The notes under the pieces: generated by a model
Databases searched by the model: none
What the model was told of the DNA's origin: nothing
The model's input: the letters and a program-made list of their open reading frames with translations, nothing else
Source: Archangium violaceum
GTDB lineage: Bacteria; Myxococcota; Myxococcia; Myxococcales; Myxococcaceae
Length of the DNA: 64,000 bases
Assembly (NCBI RefSeq): GCF_016859125.1
Contig: NZ_CP069338.1
Coordinates: forward strand, 4,155,501-4,219,500
Direction: 5' to 3'
Translations under genes and position numbers: made by a program
Shown here: positions 44,721-55,158 of the stretch, in pieces
Layout of the letters: every line of letters starts with the position of its first letter
Numbering within the stretch: position 1 is the stretch's first letter

Positions 44721-46634
44721 ATGAGTGCATCGTCTCCAGCCATCCCCACCGCTCCGGAATCTCCGGACCCCTACAAACGCATCGCCACGATGGCGCTGGG
44801 TGCGCTGGGCATCGTCTACGGGGATATTGGCACCAGCCCGCTGTACGCGCTGCGCGAGTGCTTCACCGGGGAGCACGGCGTGCAGCCGACGCACGACAAC
44901 GTGCTGGGGGTGCTGTCGCTCATCTTCTGGGCGCTCATCATCGTGGTGTCGGTGAAGTACCTGGTGTTCGTGATGAGGGCGGACAACCGGGGCGAGGGCG
45001 GGATCCTCGCGTTGATGGCGCTGGCGATGCAGCGCAAGCGCGGTGAGGAGGTGAAGGTGCGCCCGGTGGTCATCACCCTGGGCATCTTCGGGGCGGCGCT
45101 GCTGTATGGGGACGGGCTCATCACCCCGGCCATCTCGGTGCTGAGCGCGGTGGAGGGCTTGAGCGTGGCCACGCCGCTCTTCGAGCCGTACATCCAACCG
45201 CTGACCATCCTCATCCTGGTGGGGCTGTTCCTGATCCAGCGTCACGGGACGGCGGGGATTGGCGCCATCTTCGGGCCCTTCATGCTGGTGTGGTTCTTCA
45301 CGCTGGCGGTGCTGGGCGTGAAGGAAATGGTGACGTACCCGGCGGTGGTGTGGGCGTTCTCGCCGCTGCAGGCGGTGCGCTTCTTCATGGAGAACCACTG
45401 GCACGGCTTCCTGGTGCTGGGCGGGGTGTTCCTGGTGGTGACGGGTGGCGAGGCGCTCTACGCGGACATGGGCCACTTCGGCTGGAGGCCCATCAGGTGG
45501 GCGTGGTTCACGGTGGTGCTGCCGGCGCTGATGCTCAACTACATGGGGCAGGGGGCGCTGCTCCTGCGTGAGCCGGGCGCGGCGAGCAACCCCTTCTACA
45601 AGCTGGCGCCGGATTGGGCGCTCTACCCGCTGGTGGTGCTGGCCACGGGGGCGACGGTGATCGCCTCGCAGGCGCTCATCTCGGGGGTGTTCTCCATCAC
45701 CCAGCAGGCCATCCAGCTGGGCTACAGCCCGCGCCTGGAGGTGGTGCACACGTCGGCGGAGGAGCGGGGTCAAATCTACCTGCCGGGCATCAACCTGGTG
45801 ATGCTGGTGGGCGTCATCGTGCTGGTGCTGGGCTTCAAGTCGTCCACGAACCTGGCGTCGGCCTACGGCATCGCGGTGACGTCGACGATGGGGATTACGA
45901 CGGGGCTGGCGTACGTGGTGGCGCGCGAGCGGTGGAACGTGTCGAGGCTGGTGGCGCTGCCGGTGGCGGGGGCGTTCGCGCTGGTGGACCTGAGCTTCTT
46001 CGGGGCCAACGTGGTGAAGATCTCCGCGGGCGGCTGGTTCCCGCTGCTGCTGGCGCTGGCGGTGTTCACGCTGATGACGACGTGGAAGCGGGGCCGGGAC
46101 ATCCTGGCCAACCGGCTGCGCAGCAGCACCATGCCGCTGAAGGATCTGCTGGCGAGCTTCGGGGACCACCAGCCGGTGCGGGTGCCGGGGACGGCCATCT
46201 TCATGACGGGCAGCCCCGAGGGCACGCCGCCCGCGCTGCTGCACAACCTCAAGCACAACAAGGTGCTGCACGAGCAGGTGATGTTGCTCACCATCGCCTC
46301 GGAGGAGGTGCCGCACGTGCCGGTGGAGGACCGGGTGGAGGTCATCAAGCTGGAGGAGGGCTTCGTGCGGGTGATTGCCCGGTACGGCTTCATGGAGAAC
46401 CCGAGCATCCCGGACATCCTCAAGCGGGCCCGGGAGAAGGGGTTGCAGTTCAACCTGATGGGGACGTCGTTCTTCCTGGGCCGTGAGACGTTGATACCGA
46501 GCAAGAAGCCGGGGATGGCGATGTGGCGGGAGGCGCTGTTCGCGTGGATGTCGCGCAACGCACGCAGCGCGACGGCGTACTTCCGGATTCCGCCCAACCG
46601 GGTGGTGGAGCTGGGAGCCCAGGTGGAGTTGTAG
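44721..46634 (+). CDS. kup: Kup-type potassium uptake permease
   Basis: 637 residues from the ATG at 44721 (GAGGAGG site). KUP/HAK/KT signatures: ALGIVYGDIGTSPLYALREC, YGDGLITPAISVLSAVEGL, about 12 membrane helices to residue 460, then a cytosolic tail (VPGTAIFMTGSPEGTPPALL, FVRVIARYGFMENPSIPDIL). Proton-coupled K+ import at the inner membrane. Length is family-typical. Confidence 0.93.
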   Translation: MSASSPAIPTAPESPDPYKRIATMALGALGIVYGDIGTSPLYALRECFTGEHGVQPTHDNVLGVLSLIFWALIIVVSVKYLVFVMRADNRGEGGILALMALAMQRKRGEEVKVRPVVITLGIFGAALLYGDGLITPAISVLSAVEGLSVATPLFEPYIQPLTILILVGLFLIQRHGTAGIGAIFGPFMLVWFFTLAVLGVKEMVTYPAVVWAFSPLQAVRFFMENHWHGFLVLGGVFLVVTGGEALYADMGHFGWRPIRWAWFTVVLPALMLNYMGQGALLLREPGAASNPFYKLAPDWALYPLVVLATGATVIASQALISGVFSITQQAIQLGYSPRLEVVHTSAEERGQIYLPGINLVMLVGVIVLVLGFKSSTNLASAYGIAVTSTMGITTGLAYVVARERWNVSRLVALPVAGAFALVDLSFFGANVVKISAGGWFPLLLALAVFTLMTTWKRGRDILANRLRSSTMPLKDLLASFGDHQPVRVPGTAIFMTGSPEGTPPALLHNLKHNKVLHEQVMLLTIASEEVPHVPVEDRVEVIKLEEGFVRVIARYGFMENPSIPDILKRAREKGLQFNLMGTSFFLGRETLIPSKKPGMAMWREALFAWMSRNARSATAYFRIPPNRVVELGAQVEL

Positions 46635-46747
46635 GGTGGACGGGAGCCGCGCCGGGTTCGTCACGCAGCGGACGTGAGGGCTTCGACCGCTGGACATTGC
46701 GGCGCGTGCACGCTCCTCGCGTGAGGCACGCAGTCACTACTGATTTG

Positions 46748-46779
46748 CCCAGCGTGGGTGCTTCGTTGCCCACGCTGGG
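46748..46779 (+). promoter_or_regulatory. 11-bp hairpin at the lipoprotein start
   Basis: CCCAGCGTGGG and CCCACGCTGGG pair perfectly around a 10-nt loop. The 3' arm holds the only purine-rich stretch (GCTGGGG) before the ATG at 46788. It could terminate kup transcripts or hide the ribosome-binding site. Confidence 0.5.
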
Positions 46780-46787
46780 GAATCTTC

Positions 46788-48767
46788 ATGCGCGATACCT
46801 GCTCGCCTGCTCGCTTTTCCGGCCCGCTCTCTGCTTTCGGTGTGGCGTTGTCCCTCCTGACGTTCGTCGGCCTCGTGTCCGGTTGCGGTGTCTATTATGA
46901 CGAGCACCGGGGAGCGCGCGCCCGCTGTGACGACGCGCCCGGGCTGGAGTCCCCCTCGAGGCCCCGCCCCGGGGTTCCCACCCCCCAGACACCTCCCGGG
47001 ATTCCCACCTCCTCGGAGCGCGGCGGCTTCGTCGTCGTGACGGGGGATGACGCCGACGACCTGTGGCACTGCGAGGAGCGCCGCTGCGGTGGCCTCTTCC
47101 CCTCGCTCTTCCGTGCCGCGCTCTCCCGCTCGCGCTCCGGGGGCCAGGGCATCCTCGCCATCGGCGTCAACGGTGGGCAGGCGCTGAGCACCTTCAACGG
47201 CTGGAACGACACCGCGAACGGTGGCCCCGGCGCCCGCGTCACCCACGTGCGCACCCTCGAGGCCATCTCCCAGGTGGACTTCAACCGCTTCGCCTTCGTC
47301 TATCTGCCCTCGGCGGACAAGCACACGCTGGGAGGCCTCTCCGAGCAGCAGATCTCCGCGCTCAACGCGCGCCAGCCGGACCTCGCGCACTTCATCAACG
47401 AGCGGGGCGGCTCGCTCATCGCGCTCACCCAGGCCGAGGTCCCCGGGGGCTGGGGCTTCCTCCCCCTGCCGCTGGACACCGCGGACATCCTCTTCGACTT
47501 CGCCGAGCCCACCGCGGGGCTCCTCGAGTTCGCGCCCACCATCAGCTCCGCCGAGCTCAGCCACAAGTCCTTCCACAACGTCTTCACCGGGCCGAGTGGT
47601 TTCTCGGGCCTGCGCGTGCTCGCGTACAACAACGAGGTCTACAACCCGCACTCGGGCCAGCCGGTGATGCTGGGGGGCTCGGGCGTCATCCTCACCTCGG
47701 AGAACTGCGCGGACGGGCTCGACAACGACGGGGACGGCGCGGCGGACGCTCAGGACACGGACTGCCACGTGTGCGGCAACGGCACCGTGGACCCCGGCGA
47801 GGCGTGTGACGACGGCAACCCCAGGGACGGGGACGGCTGCGACGCCTCGTGCAGGTGGGAGGGCGAGAACCACGCGCCCGACGCCACCTGCCAGGATGTG
47901 TCCGTGTGCACCGACCCCGGGGTGTGCGTCGCCACCGTCGGCGGCCTGGCCACCGGCACGGATGCGGATGGGGACACGCTCTCGTGGAGTCTGAGCCCGA
48001 GGGGGCCGTATGCCCCGGGTGAGTACGGTGTCAGCGTCACCGCCTCGGATGGCCGTGCGCAGGACGCGTGCTGGTCCCGGGTGAGTGTGCGCGACTGCGA
48101 GGCTCCCACGCTCGTGTGCCCCGCGGACTTCCGCGTGGAGTGCTCCGGTCAGGGTCTGGCCCGCGTCGAGCCGCCGGAGGCCACCGCCACCGACAACTGC
48201 GGCCCGGCCACCGTGACGCCGCCCGCTGGACGTGCCCTGCCCATGGGCTCGCACACGCTCGAGTACTCGGCGGTGGATGCTTCCGGCAACACCGCGGCCT
48301 GTGCCCCCACCGTCACCGTGGTGGACACGCTGCCGCCCGAGGTCTCCCTGGCCTCGCCCGTTTCCGTCTGGCCCGCCGACCAGCGCTACCAGACCGTCCG
48401 CCTCGAGGACTGCATCCTGGTGCGCGACGTGTGCGACGGCGGCCTCAGGCCCAACGGGGTCGCCGCCTCCGTCTCCTGCGTCTCCTCCGATGAGCCCCGG
48501 AGCAGCACCGCCGAGCCGGATGTCATCTTCGTGGACGCCACCACCGTGAAGGTCCGCGCGGACCGCTCGGCCCACGGGGATGGCCGCGTGTACTCGCTCC
48601 ACTTCGAGGTGCGCGACACGGCGGGCAATGTCACCCGGGGCGTGTGCCCCGTGGGGGTGCCCTCGGCTTCCGGGGGTGCTCCCGCGAACGACAGCGGAGA
48701 GGTGTGGCGCTCCTGCCGCCCCGAGAGCGGGGCGTCGCAGTGGAAGTCCATTTCGCTGGCGCAGTGA
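46788..48767 (+). CDS. lipoprotein with DUF4215 Cys-rich and HYR-like domains
   Basis: 659 residues. Signal ends FVGLVSGC. Residues 60-310 form an unnamed alpha/beta domain (GGFVVVTGDDADDLWHCEER, SGGQGILAIGVNGGQALSTF, FAFVYLPSADKHTLGGLSEQ). Then NCADGLDNDGDGAADAQDTD, a calcium-like motif, CGNGTVDPGEACDDGNPRDG (myxobacterial DUF4215 repeat), and HYR-like sandwiches (APTLVCPADFRVECSGQG, TATDNCGPATVTPP). Surface lipoprotein; function unknown. Confidence 0.75.
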   Translation: MRDTCSPARFSGPLSAFGVALSLLTFVGLVSGCGVYYDEHRGARARCDDAPGLESPSRPRPGVPTPQTPPGIPTSSERGGFVVVTGDDADDLWHCEERRCGGLFPSLFRAALSRSRSGGQGILAIGVNGGQALSTFNGWNDTANGGPGARVTHVRTLEAISQVDFNRFAFVYLPSADKHTLGGLSEQQISALNARQPDLAHFINERGGSLIALTQAEVPGGWGFLPLPLDTADILFDFAEPTAGLLEFAPTISSAELSHKSFHNVFTGPSGFSGLRVLAYNNEVYNPHSGQPVMLGGSGVILTSENCADGLDNDGDGAADAQDTDCHVCGNGTVDPGEACDDGNPRDGDGCDASCRWEGENHAPDATCQDVSVCTDPGVCVATVGGLATGTDADGDTLSWSLSPRGPYAPGEYGVSVTASDGRAQDACWSRVSVRDCEAPTLVCPADFRVECSGQGLARVEPPEATATDNCGPATVTPPAGRALPMGSHTLEYSAVDASGNTAACAPTVTVVDTLPPEVSLASPVSVWPADQRYQTVRLEDCILVRDVCDGGLRPNGVAASVSCVSSDEPRSSTAEPDVIFVDATTVKVRADRSAHGDGRVYSLHFEVRDTAGNVTRGVCPVGVPSASGGAPANDSGEVWRSCRPESGASQWKSISLAQ

Positions 48768-48774
48768 GCCCGGT

Positions 48775-48813
48775 ACCCTCACCCCGGCCCTCTCCCGGGG
48801 GGAGAGGGGGTTA
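48775..48813. repeat. REP-like palindrome
   Basis: CCCTCACCCCGGCCCTCTCC then CGGGGGGAGAGGGGG between two convergent genes; may serve as a bidirectional terminator. Confidence 0.55.
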
Positions 48814-48817
48814 TGGG

Positions 48818-49552
48818 CTACTCGTCGAGCAGCATCGGCGAGAAGCCCGCCGCGTCACATGAGGCCAGCACGTAGCGAATCCCGGCCCGCTCTCCCGTGA
48901 AGCCGGCCGGGATTCCTCCCGCGTGCAGGTGCCCGTACACGCACACCTTCGGCTTGAACGCCTCGATGGGCCCCAGGAACGCCGTGGGCTTCTCGTTCGC
49001 GTACATCGGCGGGAAGTGCACCGCCACCACCCGCGTCAGCGGCTCGGCGCTCTCCTTCTCCTTCTTCTCCGCGTCGGCGATGGATGTCATCAGCCGCCGC
49101 GTCTCCCGCTCCACGTACCCCGAGTCGCCCTGCTCGTCCCCCATCTCCCCGCCCGGCATCGGCGGGGCCTCGGGCGCCGTCCACAACCGCGTGCCCGCGA
49201 TGACCCACCGCCCGATGACGAAGGCGCTGTTGTGCAGGAAGCCCTCCAGCGTCTTGTACGGCTCCAGCAGCTTGCGCAGCTTCGACGCCGAGTCTCCCCA
49301 CCAATAGTCGTGGTTGCCGCGCACCAGCACCTTGCGCCCCGGCCGCTCGTCCAACCACTTCAGATCGTCCAGCACCTCCGTGGGCCGCGTGGCCCACGAG
49401 ATGTCTCCCACCACCAGCACCACGTCCTCGGGACGCACCTTCTCGTCCCAGGCGCGCTGAAGCGGCAGCGGGTGCTCCGTCCACCCGAACCGGTGCATGT
49501 CCTTGTTGCGTGTGGAGGGAAGGTGGGTGTCCCCAATGGCGAAGAGACGCAT
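48818..49552 (-). CDS. calcineurin-like metallophosphoesterase
   Basis: 244 residues with all five metal motifs: FAIGDTHL, VVGDISWA, RGNHDYWWGD, AVHFPPMYAN (HxxP) and YGHLHAGG. Dinuclear metal phosphoesterase of the YkuE/MPPE type, cytoplasmic. Substrate unknown. Ends in LLDE; convergent with the preceding lipoprotein. Confidence 0.85.
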   Translation of the reverse strand: MRLFAIGDTHLPSTRNKDMHRFGWTEHPLPLQRAWDEKVRPEDVVLVVGDISWATRPTEVLDDLKWLDERPGRKVLVRGNHDYWWGDSASKLRKLLEPYKTLEGFLHNSAFVIGRWVIAGTRLWTAPEAPPMPGGEMGDEQGDSGYVERETRRLMTSIADAEKKEKESAEPLTRVVAVHFPPMYANEKPTAFLGPIEAFKPKVCVYGHLHAGGIPAGFTGERAGIRYVLASCDAAGFSPMLLDE

Positions 49553-49790
49553 GCCCCTCTCCTAACCCAGCCCGCTCCCCGCGTCGCCTCCGACATGCCT
49601 CCTCGCCGCGTGACCCTGCGGGCTGACCGATGCTCGAACCCAGGACACTTCCCGGGTTTTCTTGATTTTATTTCCAGTCGAACTTTCCGCGTACATCAAG
49701 AAAAGGCATGATGCCGGGTGCGCTCCAGCCTCCCGAAGGAGCGGAGCCGTCGCTTCACCCCTCGTACACCCCCCCAAAGGAGTGCTGAGC

Positions 49791-51389
49791 ATGCACCCGT
49801 TCCGTAAGCAGATGGTGGCCACGCTGGCCGCCGCGCTCTCGTTGGCCGCGTGCGGTCCGCAGGAGCCCACCGCCCCCACCCCCCCCGCCGCCGTCGAGGA
49901 CTCGCGTACCCCCGCGCAGCGCGAGGCCGAGCGCACCCCGTATGAGCTGGACAGTGCCTTCGCCCAGGCCGCCGCCGAGTTCAACGTCCCGGCCGACCTG
50001 CTCAAGGCCATCTCCTACGCCGAGACGCACTGGGAGATGGTGAAGGGCGAGGTGGAGTTCGAGGGCATGCCGGCGGCGTATGGCCTGATGGCCCTGCGTG
50101 GCGACAACGTGACGCTGGCGGCGCGCCTGGCGGGCGTGTCCGAGGAGGCGGTGCGGACCGAGCCGTTGCACAACATCCGGGGCGCGGCGGCGTTGCTCTC
50201 CGCGTACGCCGATGAGCTGAAGGTGGAGCGCGAGGACCTGGGCGCGTGGGCGCCGGCCGCCGCGAAGCTCAGTGGCATCACGCACGGCGGGGCGCAGGCG
50301 CAGTACATCCACAACCAGGTGTACGACGTGATGCGCAAGGGCGCGGTGGCCAGCACGCCCGGGGGCGCGGTGGCGGTGTCGCTGAGGCCCACTCAGGTGC
50401 GGGCACAATTCGCCTCGCCGGGCGTGAACGCGATGGCCGCGGGTCCGGACTACGCCGCCGCCATCTGGCGCCCGTCCCCCAACTACAACTCGCGTCCCAC
50501 CGACGGCTCCGGGGACGTGCAGTTGATCGTCATCCACACGTGTGAGAGCGGCTACTCGAGCTGCTGGAGCTGGCTGACGAACTCCACCTCGGGCGTGAGC
50601 GCGCACTACGTGGTGAACGAGAGCGGCTCGGAGATTTCGCAGCTGGTGCTCGAGGCCAACCGCGGCTGGCACGTGGGCGCCACCTACGACTGCGGCCTCA
50701 ACGGCAGCGTGATGTGCGACCTGCAGGGCAAGTCGGTGAACCACTTCTCGGTGGGCATCGAGCACGGTGGCTACGCCAGCCAGGCGTCCTTCCCGGACGG
50801 GCAGATCGACGCCTCGGCGAAGCTCTCGTGCGACATCTCCAGGGACCAGGCGATCGTCCGCGACAGCTACCACATCGTGGCGCACGGGCGTTTGCAGCCC
50901 TACAACCGCACGGACCCGGGTCCCAACTGGCCGTGGTCCTCGTACATCGGCAAGGTGCAGGACTACTGCAATCCCTCGCTGATCATCGACAGCAACAACG
51001 CCAACAACGACACCTCCAAGGGCTACATCGAGGTGTCGGCGAACTGGACGTCCTCGACCCTGGCGTCGGACTACTACGGCTCGGGCTACTACGCCGCCCC
51101 CACCGCGGCGGTGTCCGACCCGGCGACGTTCTACTTCTACCTGCCGGTCGCGGCGACGAAGACGATCGACGCCTGGTGGTCGGCGGGGACGAACCGCTCC
51201 ACCACGGCGCCCTTCCTCATCACGCACGCCAGCGGCACGGCCACGGTGAAGGTGAACCAGCAGACGGGGGGTGGGGCCTGGAACACGCTCGGTACCTGGA
51301 GCTTCCCGGCTGGCTGGAACAAGGTGCAGCTCAGCCGCTGGACCACGTCGGGCTACTACGTCATCGCGGACGCCCTCCGCGTGCGCTGA
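49791..51389 (+). CDS. N-acetylmuramoyl-L-alanine amidase lipoprotein, golvesin-like tail (1)
   Basis: 532 residues. Signal ends LSLAAC (lipobox). Residues 45-190 are a helical lysozyme/SLT-like part ([31 protein letters not shown]). An Amidase_2 domain follows: [48 protein letters not shown] and [20 protein letters not shown], giving the zinc ligands. The last 130 residues match the golvesin C-terminal-like beta domain ([20 protein letters not shown]). Cleaves peptide stems from glycan, probably in predation or wall turnover. AAAGGAGT site before the ATG. Confidence 0.85.
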   Translation: MHPFRKQMVATLAAALSLAACGPQEPTAPTPPAAVEDSRTPAQREAERTPYELDSAFAQAAAEFNVPADLLKAISYAETHWEMVKGEVEFEGMPAAYGLMALRGDNVTLAARLAGVSEEAVRTEPLHNIRGAAALLSAYADELKVEREDLGAWAPAAAKLSGITHGGAQAQYIHNQVYDVMRKGAVASTPGGAVAVSLRPTQVRAQFASPGVNAMAAGPDYAAAIWRPSPNYNSRPTDGSGDVQLIVIHTCESGYSSCWSWLTNSTSGVSAHYVVNESGSEISQLVLEANRGWHVGATYDCGLNGSVMCDLQGKSVNHFSVGIEHGGYASQASFPDGQIDASAKLSCDISRDQAIVRDSYHIVAHGRLQPYNRTDPGPNWPWSSYIGKVQDYCNPSLIIDSNNANNDTSKGYIEVSANWTSSTLASDYYGSGYYAAPTAAVSDPATFYFYLPVAATKTIDAWWSAGTNRSTTAPFLITHASGTATVKVNQQTGGGAWNTLGTWSFPAGWNKVQLSRWTTSGYYVIADALRVR

Positions 51390-51624
51390 GGTCGTGACGT
51401 GCCGACCCGGAGCAGGGGACCGGCGCTCCCGGCCGTGCCCGCCCTGCTCCGTGGACCGCGTCACCTCTGGGGGGCCCACTTCAGGACGATTTTCTCGAAG
51501 AATCGGGTTCCAGGAAAATCAGGCTTCCCAAGAGCTCCGGTAAAGTGCATCTTGTCGCGACTCCGAAAAAGATGCGTGCGGAGTCGTTGCTTCGTTCCTT
51601 CAATCCCCCCCAGGAGTGCTGAGC

Positions 51625-53229
51625 ATGCACCCGTTCCGTAAGCAGATGGTGGCCACGCTGGCCGCCGCGCTCTCGTTGGCCGCGTGCGGTCCGCAGGAGC
51701 CCACCGCCCCCACCCCCCCCGCCGCCGTCGAGGACTCGCGCACCCCCGCGCAGCGCGAGGCCGAGCGCACCCCGTATGAGCTGGACAGTGCCTTCGCCCA
51801 GGCCGCCGCCGAGTTCAACGTCCCGGCCGACCTGCTCAAGGCCATCTCCTACGCCGAGACGCGGTGGGAGCATGTGCAGGGCACCGAGGAGCTGCCGGGC
51901 CTGCCCGCGGCGTACGGCCTGATGGCCCTGCGCGGTGAGAGGCTCTCCGAGGGCGCGCGCCTGGCGGGTGTGTCCGAGGAGGCGGTGCGCACCCAGCCGC
52001 GGGAGAACATCCGCGCCGCCGCGGCGCTGCTGTCCGCGTACGCCACCGAGCTGAAGCTGGACCGCTCGGACCTGGGCGCGTGGGCCCCGGCGGCCGTGAA
52101 GCTCAGTGGCATCACCCACGCCGAAGCGCAGGCCCAGTACGTCCACACCGAGGTGTACGACGTGCTGCGCAAGGGCGCCGTGGCCGAGACGCCCGCGGGC
52201 GACGTGGCCGTGTCGCTGATGCCCACGCAGGTGCAGGCGCAGTACGCCACGCCCAGCAGGCACGCGATGAGCGCGGACTACGCGCCCGCCATCTGGCGCC
52301 CCTCGCCCAACTACAACGCGCGTCCGTCGGGCACGGACATCTCGATGATCGTCATCCACACCTGTGAGGGTGGCTACTCGGGCTGCTGGAGCTGGCTGAC
52401 CAACTCGTCCGCCGGAGCCAGCGCGCACTACGTGGTGAACGAGTCGGGTTCGGAAATCACCCAGCTGGTGGCCGAGACCAACCGCGCCTGGCACGTGGCG
52501 GCCAGCTACGATTGCAGCCTCAACGGCAGCGTGATGTGCGGCCTCAACGGCTCGTCGGTGAACAACTTCTCGGTGGGTATCGAGCACGGCGGCTACGCCA
52601 GCCAGTCGTCCTTCCCGGCCGGGCAGATCGACACCTCGGCGAAGCTCTCGTGCGACATCTCCCGCGACCGGACCGTGGTGCGCGACAGCTACCACATCGT
52701 GGCGCACGGCCGCCTGCAGCCCTACAACCGCACGGATCCGGGCCCCAACTGGCCGTGGTCCTCGTACATCAGCAAGATCAAGTCCTACTGCGGTGACACC
52801 TCCACCACGGGCCTGATCATCGACAGCAACAACTCCAACAACGACGACACCAAGGGCTACATCCAGGTGTCGGGCAACTGGGCGTCCTCGTCCTCGACGG
52901 CGGGCTACTACGGCTCGGGCTACTACTACGCCAGCACCCAGCCCATCGGGGACGCGGCGGTCTTCCACTTCTACATGCCGGCGGCGGGCACGAAGACGAT
53001 CGACGCCTGGTGGACCTCGGGCACCAACCGCTCGACGGCCGCGCCCTTCATCATCACCAACGCGAGCGGCACCAACCTGGCCACGGTGAAGGTGAACCAG
53101 CAGACGGGTGGCAGTTCCTGGCGGACGCTGGGCACCTGGAGCTTCCCGGCCGGCTGGAACAAGGTTCAGCTCAGCCGGTGGGCCCCCGAGGGCTACGTGG
53201 TCATCGCGGACGCCATCCGCGTGCGGTAA
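51625..53229 (+). CDS. N-acetylmuramoyl-L-alanine amidase lipoprotein, golvesin-like tail (2)
   Basis: 534 residues, tandem paralogue of the previous gene with the same domain order. The first 235 bp of the two genes differ at only one base, whereas the rest has diverged (for example [20 protein letters not shown]). Zinc motifs [16 protein letters not shown] and [20 protein letters not shown] are intact. CAGGAGT precedes the ATG. Confidence 0.85.
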   Translation: MHPFRKQMVATLAAALSLAACGPQEPTAPTPPAAVEDSRTPAQREAERTPYELDSAFAQAAAEFNVPADLLKAISYAETRWEHVQGTEELPGLPAAYGLMALRGERLSEGARLAGVSEEAVRTQPRENIRAAAALLSAYATELKLDRSDLGAWAPAAVKLSGITHAEAQAQYVHTEVYDVLRKGAVAETPAGDVAVSLMPTQVQAQYATPSRHAMSADYAPAIWRPSPNYNARPSGTDISMIVIHTCEGGYSGCWSWLTNSSAGASAHYVVNESGSEITQLVAETNRAWHVAASYDCSLNGSVMCGLNGSSVNNFSVGIEHGGYASQSSFPAGQIDTSAKLSCDISRDRTVVRDSYHIVAHGRLQPYNRTDPGPNWPWSSYISKIKSYCGDTSTTGLIIDSNNSNNDDTKGYIQVSGNWASSSSTAGYYGSGYYYASTQPIGDAAVFHFYMPAAGTKTIDAWWTSGTNRSTAAPFIITNASGTNLATVKVNQQTGGSSWRTLGTWSFPAGWNKVQLSRWAPEGYVVIADAIRVR

Positions 53230-53241
53230 TGGTGTGACGTG

Positions 53242-54390
53242 ATGACTCGGGACTTCGCGAAGCAGGCGTGGCGGGGTGGAGCACGGCGACTGGCCGTGCT
53301 CGCCCTGCTCGGGGCTGGATGCAAGGCGGGCATGTGTGGCGGCCGAGCGTCCGGCTCCGGGCCCCTCACCGAGCAGGAGCGGCGGGGGATGCCAGGAGTC
53401 ATCGCCTTCGTGTCGGAGCGGGGGCCGCAGAAGGATGTCTGGCTGGTGCGGCCCACGGGCGAGGAGTCCCAGCTCACGCGAGGTCCCGAGGACGAATTCA
53501 CCGGCGAGCCGTCTCCGGATGGCTCGTCGCTGATGGTGGTGGCCTCGGCGGAGATCAGCGGGCTGCACGTGGAGCAGCTGCGGCTGGCGCCGTTGGATGG
53601 GAGCCCGGTGGTGATGCTGACGGAGCCCCGGGGGCGGGCGCGCAACGCGAGCTGGGCGCCGGACGGCTCGTGGTTCGTGGCCGAGTCGGACGCGCAGGGC
53701 TTCAGCGACGTGGTGCGGCAGGCGCCGCGCGCGGGCGCGGAGGTGACGTGGCTGGCGACGGCGCGCGAGGGCAACTTCGAGCCGAGCGTGTCGCCGGACG
53801 GGACGCAGGTGGCGTTCGTGTCCAGCCGCGCGGGGGACCCGGAAATCTACGTGATGAAGGCGGACGGGACGGACGTGCGCCGGCTGACGGCCTTCCACAA
53901 GGAGGACATGGCGCCGCGTTGGAGCCCGGACGGGAAGTGGATTTCGTTCCTGAGCGACCGCGAGGGGCGCACGCGGGTGTTCGTGGTGAAGCCGGACGGG
54001 ACGGGGTTGAAGTCGGTGTCGGGGAGCGCGACGACGGGCGAGGAGCGCGAGCCGGCGTGGAGCCCGGACAGCAAGAAGCTGGTCTTCGTGGCGCGGGGGA
54101 AGGAGCCGGACGGGAAGGCACGCATCTGGTTGGCGAACGTGGAGGCGGGTGGGGAGCCGGTGGCGCTGACGGATGGGAAGAGCACGGATGACCAGCCGGC
54201 GTGGAGCCCGGATGGGAAGTACCTGGTGTTTCCGTCGGAGCGCACGGGAGACGTGGAGCTGTTCCTGATGCGCGCGGATGGGAGCGGCCAGACGCAGCTG
54301 ACGAAGTCGAAGGGCGCGGACTGGCTGCCGCGCTGGTTCGTGCCCAAGGCCCCGCTCCCCACGGGAGCGACGCGGGCCCAGGGCACCTGA
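53242..54390 (+). CDS. TolB-like PD40 propeller lipoprotein
   Basis: 382 residues. Signal ends LALLGAGC. At least six WD40-like PD40 blades: EPSPDGSSLMVV, NASWAPDGSWFV, EPSVSPDGTQVAFVSSRAGD, APRWSPDGKWISFLSDREGR, EPAWSPDSKKLVFVAR, QPAWSPDGKYLVFPSERTGD. Membrane-anchored scaffold; starts 12 nt after the amidase stop, so probably co-transcribed with it. Confidence 0.8.
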   Translation: MTRDFAKQAWRGGARRLAVLALLGAGCKAGMCGGRASGSGPLTEQERRGMPGVIAFVSERGPQKDVWLVRPTGEESQLTRGPEDEFTGEPSPDGSSLMVVASAEISGLHVEQLRLAPLDGSPVVMLTEPRGRARNASWAPDGSWFVAESDAQGFSDVVRQAPRAGAEVTWLATAREGNFEPSVSPDGTQVAFVSSRAGDPEIYVMKADGTDVRRLTAFHKEDMAPRWSPDGKWISFLSDREGRTRVFVVKPDGTGLKSVSGSATTGEEREPAWSPDSKKLVFVARGKEPDGKARIWLANVEAGGEPVALTDGKSTDDQPAWSPDGKYLVFPSERTGDVELFLMRADGSGQTQLTKSKGADWLPRWFVPKAPLPTGATRAQGT

Positions 54391-54480
54391 CCCACGGGAC
54401 ATTTCGGGGAAGCCGCTCCGCCCGCCGGCTGGCGAGCGGCTGCGCTGGCGGGGTGCTCCTCGAGGGCGTTGGCCCTCGGG

Positions 54481-54530
54481 TTGACGCCATACCAACCAGT
54501 AGGTATATATGGCGTACCAACCAGTTGGTA
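54481..54530 (+). promoter_or_regulatory. TetR promoter with two palindromic operators
   Basis: TTGACG (54481-54486), 17-bp spacer and TATATA (54504-54509) form a good sigma70 promoter. ATACCAACCAGTAGGTAT (54489-54506) overlaps it and GTACCAACCAGTTGGTAT (54514-54531) covers the start point. Both are TetR-type palindromes, indicating autoregulation. Confidence 0.7.
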
Positions 54531-54535
54531 TGCTC

Positions 54536-55156
54536 ATGGACACCGCGCCTCTTCCTCACGACTCCAAGACGAAGTTCCTCGACGCGGCCCTGCGGGTCCT
54601 CCGGACCAAGGGCTACACGGCGACCCGGGTCGAGGACGTCTGCGCGGTGGCGGGCCTCACCAAGGGGAGCTTCTTCCATCACTTCAAGAGCAAGGAGGAG
54701 CTCGCGCTCGCGGCGGCCGACCACTTCGCGGCGATGGCGGATCGGCTGTTCGCCTCCGGGCCCCATCAGCGCTCGGAGGATCCGCTCGAGCGGCTGCTCG
54801 GCTACGTCGACTTCCGCATCGCGCTCCTGCGGGGCTCGCTACCGGACTTCACGTGCCTGCTCGGGATGATGGTCCAGGAGGCGTACGACACGCATCCGGC
54901 GATCCGCGCCACCTGTGACAAGCACCTCAGCGCGCACGCCACGATGCTGGCGCGGGACATCGCCGAGGCCAAGGCGCGCTACGCGCCGGACGCGCCTTGG
55001 ACCCCGGAGAGCCTCGGGGTGTTCATGCAGACGGTCATCCAGGGCGCGTTCATCCTCGCCAAGGCGAAGCAGGGCCCCGAGGTCGCGGCCGAGTCGCTGC
55101 GCCACCTGCGCCGCTATCTCCAAACGCAGTTCACCTCTCACCCCGAAGGAGCATGA
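54536..55156 (+). CDS. TetR/AcrR-family regulator
   Basis: 206 residues from the ATG at 54536 (54530 also possible; 54509 lies in the -10 box and is excluded). [23 protein letters not shown] then [20 protein letters not shown]. The C-terminal domain resembles the TetR_C group with [20 protein letters not shown]. Represses its own promoter and the following VOC gene; ligand unknown. Confidence 0.88.
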   Translation: MDTAPLPHDSKTKFLDAALRVLRTKGYTATRVEDVCAVAGLTKGSFFHHFKSKEELALAAADHFAAMADRLFASGPHQRSEDPLERLLGYVDFRIALLRGSLPDFTCLLGMMVQEAYDTHPAIRATCDKHLSAHATMLARDIAEAKARYAPDAPWTPESLGVFMQTVIQGAFILAKAKQGPEVAAESLRHLRRYLQTQFTSHPEGA

Positions 55157-55158
55157 CC

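Noticed and set aside
44706-46697. 663-codon minus-strand ORF
   Set aside because: Antisense of kup; His/Arg/Gln-rich, not protein-like.
51481-54543. 1020-codon minus ORF
   Set aside because: Shadow of the amidase and propeller genes in high-GC DNA.
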